Source of the DNA: Novosphingobium album (ex Liu et al. 2023)
Lineage (GTDB): Bacteria > Pseudomonadota > Alphaproteobacteria > Sphingomonadales > Sphingomonadaceae
NCBI RefSeq assembly: GCF_029076845.1
Contig: NZ_JARESE010000001.1
Location: 124,001-188,000, forward strand
Length of the DNA stretch: 64,000 nucleotides
Direction of reading: 5' to 3'
Numbering within the stretch: the stretch's first letter is position 1; every line of letters starts with the position of its first letter. Below the pieces are notes generated by a model, which saw only the letters and a program-made list of their open reading frames with translations, was not told the origin of the DNA and made no database searches. Made by a program: the position numbers and the translations under genes. Shown here in pieces: positions 62,306-64,000 of the stretch.

Positions 62306-62392
62306 TCCCTCCCTCCGCCCGTGCTAACGGGGTCAGGTTCTGCGGGTCGTGGGGCGCAAATCCCACCTCTCAGCCGCTTGGCTCCCCGGGGT
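62306..62392 (-). promoter_or_regulatory. TPP riboswitch
   Basis: Read leftward, the Thi-box pattern is clear: P1 and P2 with CCGGGGAGCC, then GGCTGAGAGG, the P4/P5 segment GACCCGCAGAACCTGA and the final GTTAGCACGGGCGGAGGGAGG. Binding of thiamine pyrophosphate normally shuts off translation or transcription. Between it and the 62225 start lies a GC-rich hairpin (about 62264-62279) and a TTCTCCCC stretch that could cover the GAGGAG ribosome site. The targets are the membrane gene and thiC. Confidence 0.95.
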
Positions 62393-62553
62393 CTGCGCAA
62401 CTTATGATGCTTCGCCGCCGCTGTCCAGCGCCCGGCGGCGTGCTCCGTTTTTGCCCTGAAGCGCGCGGCAACCCCAAGCGAGCAGGCACGGTGGCATGAA
62501 CCCGGGGACCGGGCCGGCATTCCGCCACGCGCGCCCGGCCGGAGAAACCGCCC

Positions 62554-63753
62554 GTGCACGCACCGCCTTGCGCCCGAAAGTCCGGGGCCGCCCACGCCGC
62601 CGCGCTGGGCGGGATCGCGGCGCTGGCGCTGATCGGCGCCCCGGCTCGGGCCGATGCGCCGGTGGCGCTTTCGGCCACCTACACCGCCGATATCGGCGCG
62701 ACGCTTTCGGGCGGGGCCGATCACCGCGCGCGCTATCTCGACAATCTGGATATCACCGCCGACACCGATCTGGACACCCTGCTGGACTGGCAGGGCGCGC
62801 GCGCGCATGTCCATGTGCTCAACAACATGGGCAAGCGGCCCAACGATGGCGCGGGCACGCTGCAAGGCGTGGACAACATCGAAGTCGGCAAGGCGGCGCC
62901 GCGGCTGTACGAGGCATGGATCGAGCAGGACATCGGCAAGGCATCGCTGCGCGCCGGGCTCTATGATCTCAACAGCGAATTCTATGCCAGCGACACCGCC
63001 GGCCTGCTGATCGCCCCGCCTTTCGGCATTGGGTCCGAACTGGCGGCGGCCGGCCCCAACGGCCCCTCGATCTTCCCCTCCACCGCGCTCAGCCTGCGGC
63101 TGCGCGCGCCGATCGGCGAGGATGCGGGCTATGTCGAGGCCGCCGCGATCAATGCCCATGCCTCCACGCTGGGCGATCACGGCGGGGTCGATTTCAGCTT
63201 CGATGACGGGCTGCTGCTGATCGGCGAAGCGGGCCACGCGCTGGGCCCGGCCAGGCTCTCCGGCGGCGTGTGGGCCTATACCCGCAAGCGCGACAGCTAT
63301 TTCGCCATCGGCCCGGCCGGCGATCCCGTGCGCCATCGCTCATGGGGCGCCTATGCCGGGCTGGAGGCGCCGCTCGCTACCTGGGGCGAGCGGCGCCTTG
63401 ACGGTTTCGCGCGCGCCGGATTTTCCGACGGGCACACCACGCCTTACGCCTATGGCGTCCAGGCAGGCGTGCTGCTGGCCCCGGCGCTGGGCGCCCGGCC
63501 CGACAGCGCCTTTTCGCTGGGCACGCATTTCGCGCGCGCCAACCGCGAATTCCGCCGGTCGGTGCGCTGCGACGGCCATCGCGCGGCAGGCGGCGAATTC
63601 GCCATCGAAGCGACTTATGCCGATAAGCTGACCGAATTCGTCACGCTGCAACCCGATGTCCAGATCATCGGCCACCCCAGCGCGATCCGCGGCGTGCCCG
63701 TGGCGGTAGTGGGCACCTTGCGCGTGACGATCGCCTTCGCCACCGGCGCCTAG
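62554..63753 (+). CDS. OprB-type carbohydrate-selective porin
   Basis: A 399-residue outer-membrane protein starting at GTG after GGAG. The signal peptide covers about 1-33 (A-A-L-A-L-I-G-A-P-A-R-A-D). The OprB pattern is present: Y-T-A-D-I-G-A-T-L-S-G-G near 43, L-D-N-L-D-I-T-A-D-T-D-L near 62, Y-E-A-W-I-E-Q-D-I-G-K-A-S-L-R-A-G-L-Y-D-L-N-S-E-F-Y near 119 and the C-terminal barrel with V-G-T-L-R-V-T-I-A-F. It should allow sugars or other small solutes through the outer membrane. Divergent from the riboswitch operon. Confidence 0.88.
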   Translation: MHAPPCARKSGAAHAAALGGIAALALIGAPARADAPVALSATYTADIGATLSGGADHRARYLDNLDITADTDLDTLLDWQGARAHVHVLNNMGKRPNDGAGTLQGVDNIEVGKAAPRLYEAWIEQDIGKASLRAGLYDLNSEFYASDTAGLLIAPPFGIGSELAAAGPNGPSIFPSTALSLRLRAPIGEDAGYVEAAAINAHASTLGDHGGVDFSFDDGLLLIGEAGHALGPARLSGGVWAYTRKRDSYFAIGPAGDPVRHRSWGAYAGLEAPLATWGERRLDGFARAGFSDGHTTPYAYGVQAGVLLAPALGARPDSAFSLGTHFARANREFRRSVRCDGHRAAGGEFAIEATYADKLTEFVTLQPDVQIIGHPSAIRGVPVAVVGTLRVTIAFATGA

Positions 63754-63800
63754 GCGGACGGCGGGCGACCGCGCTGACGGCCTGCAAATGGCGCGCGGCC

Positions 63801-64000
63801 CTAGAATGTATACGCCAGGCCGCCGCCGAAGGTCCACTGATCGGCATCGCCGCGAAGCGCGGTATAAGGCGTGTCCTTGGCATCGCCGAACATGCGTGAA
63901 TAGGCCGCGAGGCCAAACACCGCGAGGCCGCCGTTCAGCATGTTGCCGTCCAGGTCATAGCCGCCCAGCAGGCCCAGCGTGGCGCTGTCCCACCCACCGC
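63801..64000 (-). CDS. MipA/OmpV-like outer-membrane protein, C-terminal end only
   Basis: The visible 65 residues end in G-G-G-L-A-Y-T-F followed by TAG, a normal barrel terminus with final Phe. The preceding Y-S-R-M-F-G-D-A-K-D-T-P segment resembles MipA/OmpV-family C-termini. The start lies beyond the right edge. MipA-like proteins act as scaffolds for murein-synthesising enzymes or as porin-like proteins. Confidence 0.7.
   Translation of the reverse strand, partial: GGWDSATLGLLGGYDLDGNMLNGGLAVFGLAAYSRMFGDAKDTPYTALRGDADQWTFGGGLAYTF

Overview
This 64-kb window is GC-rich chromosomal DNA that looks like an alphaproteobacterium of the order Sphingomonadales (Novosphingobium/Sphingomonas-like). 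The basis is a compact ybgC-tolQRAB-pal block running in the same direction as hisB-hisH-hisA-hisF-hisE, an alphaproteobacterial-type SspB, a large TonB-dependent receptor beside a CocE-type hydrolase, a small PEP-CTERM protein and many short overlapping operons. No plasmid, phage or CRISPR functions are present. The assignment to genus is inference; no database search was run.

Layout. (1) 1-9752 is an accessory catabolic region. A hydantoinase/5-oxoprolinase subunit cut by the window edge and a DUF1989 protein face left. A divergent LysR regulator is followed rightward by a TonB-dependent receptor, an exported CocE/NonD hydrolase and an MHS-family transporter, so import, periplasmic hydrolysis, uptake and cytoplasmic ring opening could be consecutive steps. 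(2) 10187-23620 is a surface-adhesion and signalling region. It holds a lipoprotein, a CHAP amidase, and a leftward unit of a 2358-residue YadA-type trimeric autotransporter, a BamE-like protein and a DUF4019 protein. Opposite the adhesin lies a degenerate GGDEF-EAL protein translationally coupled to a small membrane protein, then an OmpR-type regulator that has lost its DNA-binding wing at an IS5-family remnant. A tRNA-Ser(GGA) marks the end.

(3) 24116-34710 is mostly core: cyclophilin, bifunctional (p)ppGpp enzyme, hemF, pdeM, infC (apparently starting at AUA), a SLC13 transporter and a J-domain protein, plus an unusual short Bap-like Ig-repeat protein. (4) 34711-43631 holds, all leftward, the his genes, a HIT protein and the Tol-Pal cluster, with a 64-residue PEP-CTERM protein inserted between hisF and hisE. 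(5) 43805-47874 runs rightward: sspB, a Lys/Ala-rich protein, gmk, dapD, DUF1810 and a small ion channel.

(6) 47906-59907 is a patchwork of short genes: a VgrG3-type muramidase, an LLM oxidoreductase with an SRPBCC protein, a GMC oxidoreductase, an RCK potassium channel, Rieske, PhnA, DUF72, OsmC, a Doc/AbrB toxin-antitoxin pair, YnfA and two NTF2-fold proteins. (7) 59912-64000 contains a TPP riboswitch controlling an unknown membrane protein plus thiC, an OprB-type porin, and the C-terminal end of a MipA/OmpV-like barrel protein.

The most interesting items are a family of about 135-bp double-hairpin repeats near gene ends (29569, 45611, with partial copies at 25485 and 40479), the adhesin operon facing an apparently inactive c-di-GMP protein, the AUA start of infC, the TPP-controlled orphan membrane gene, and the PEP-CTERM micro-protein in the his operon.
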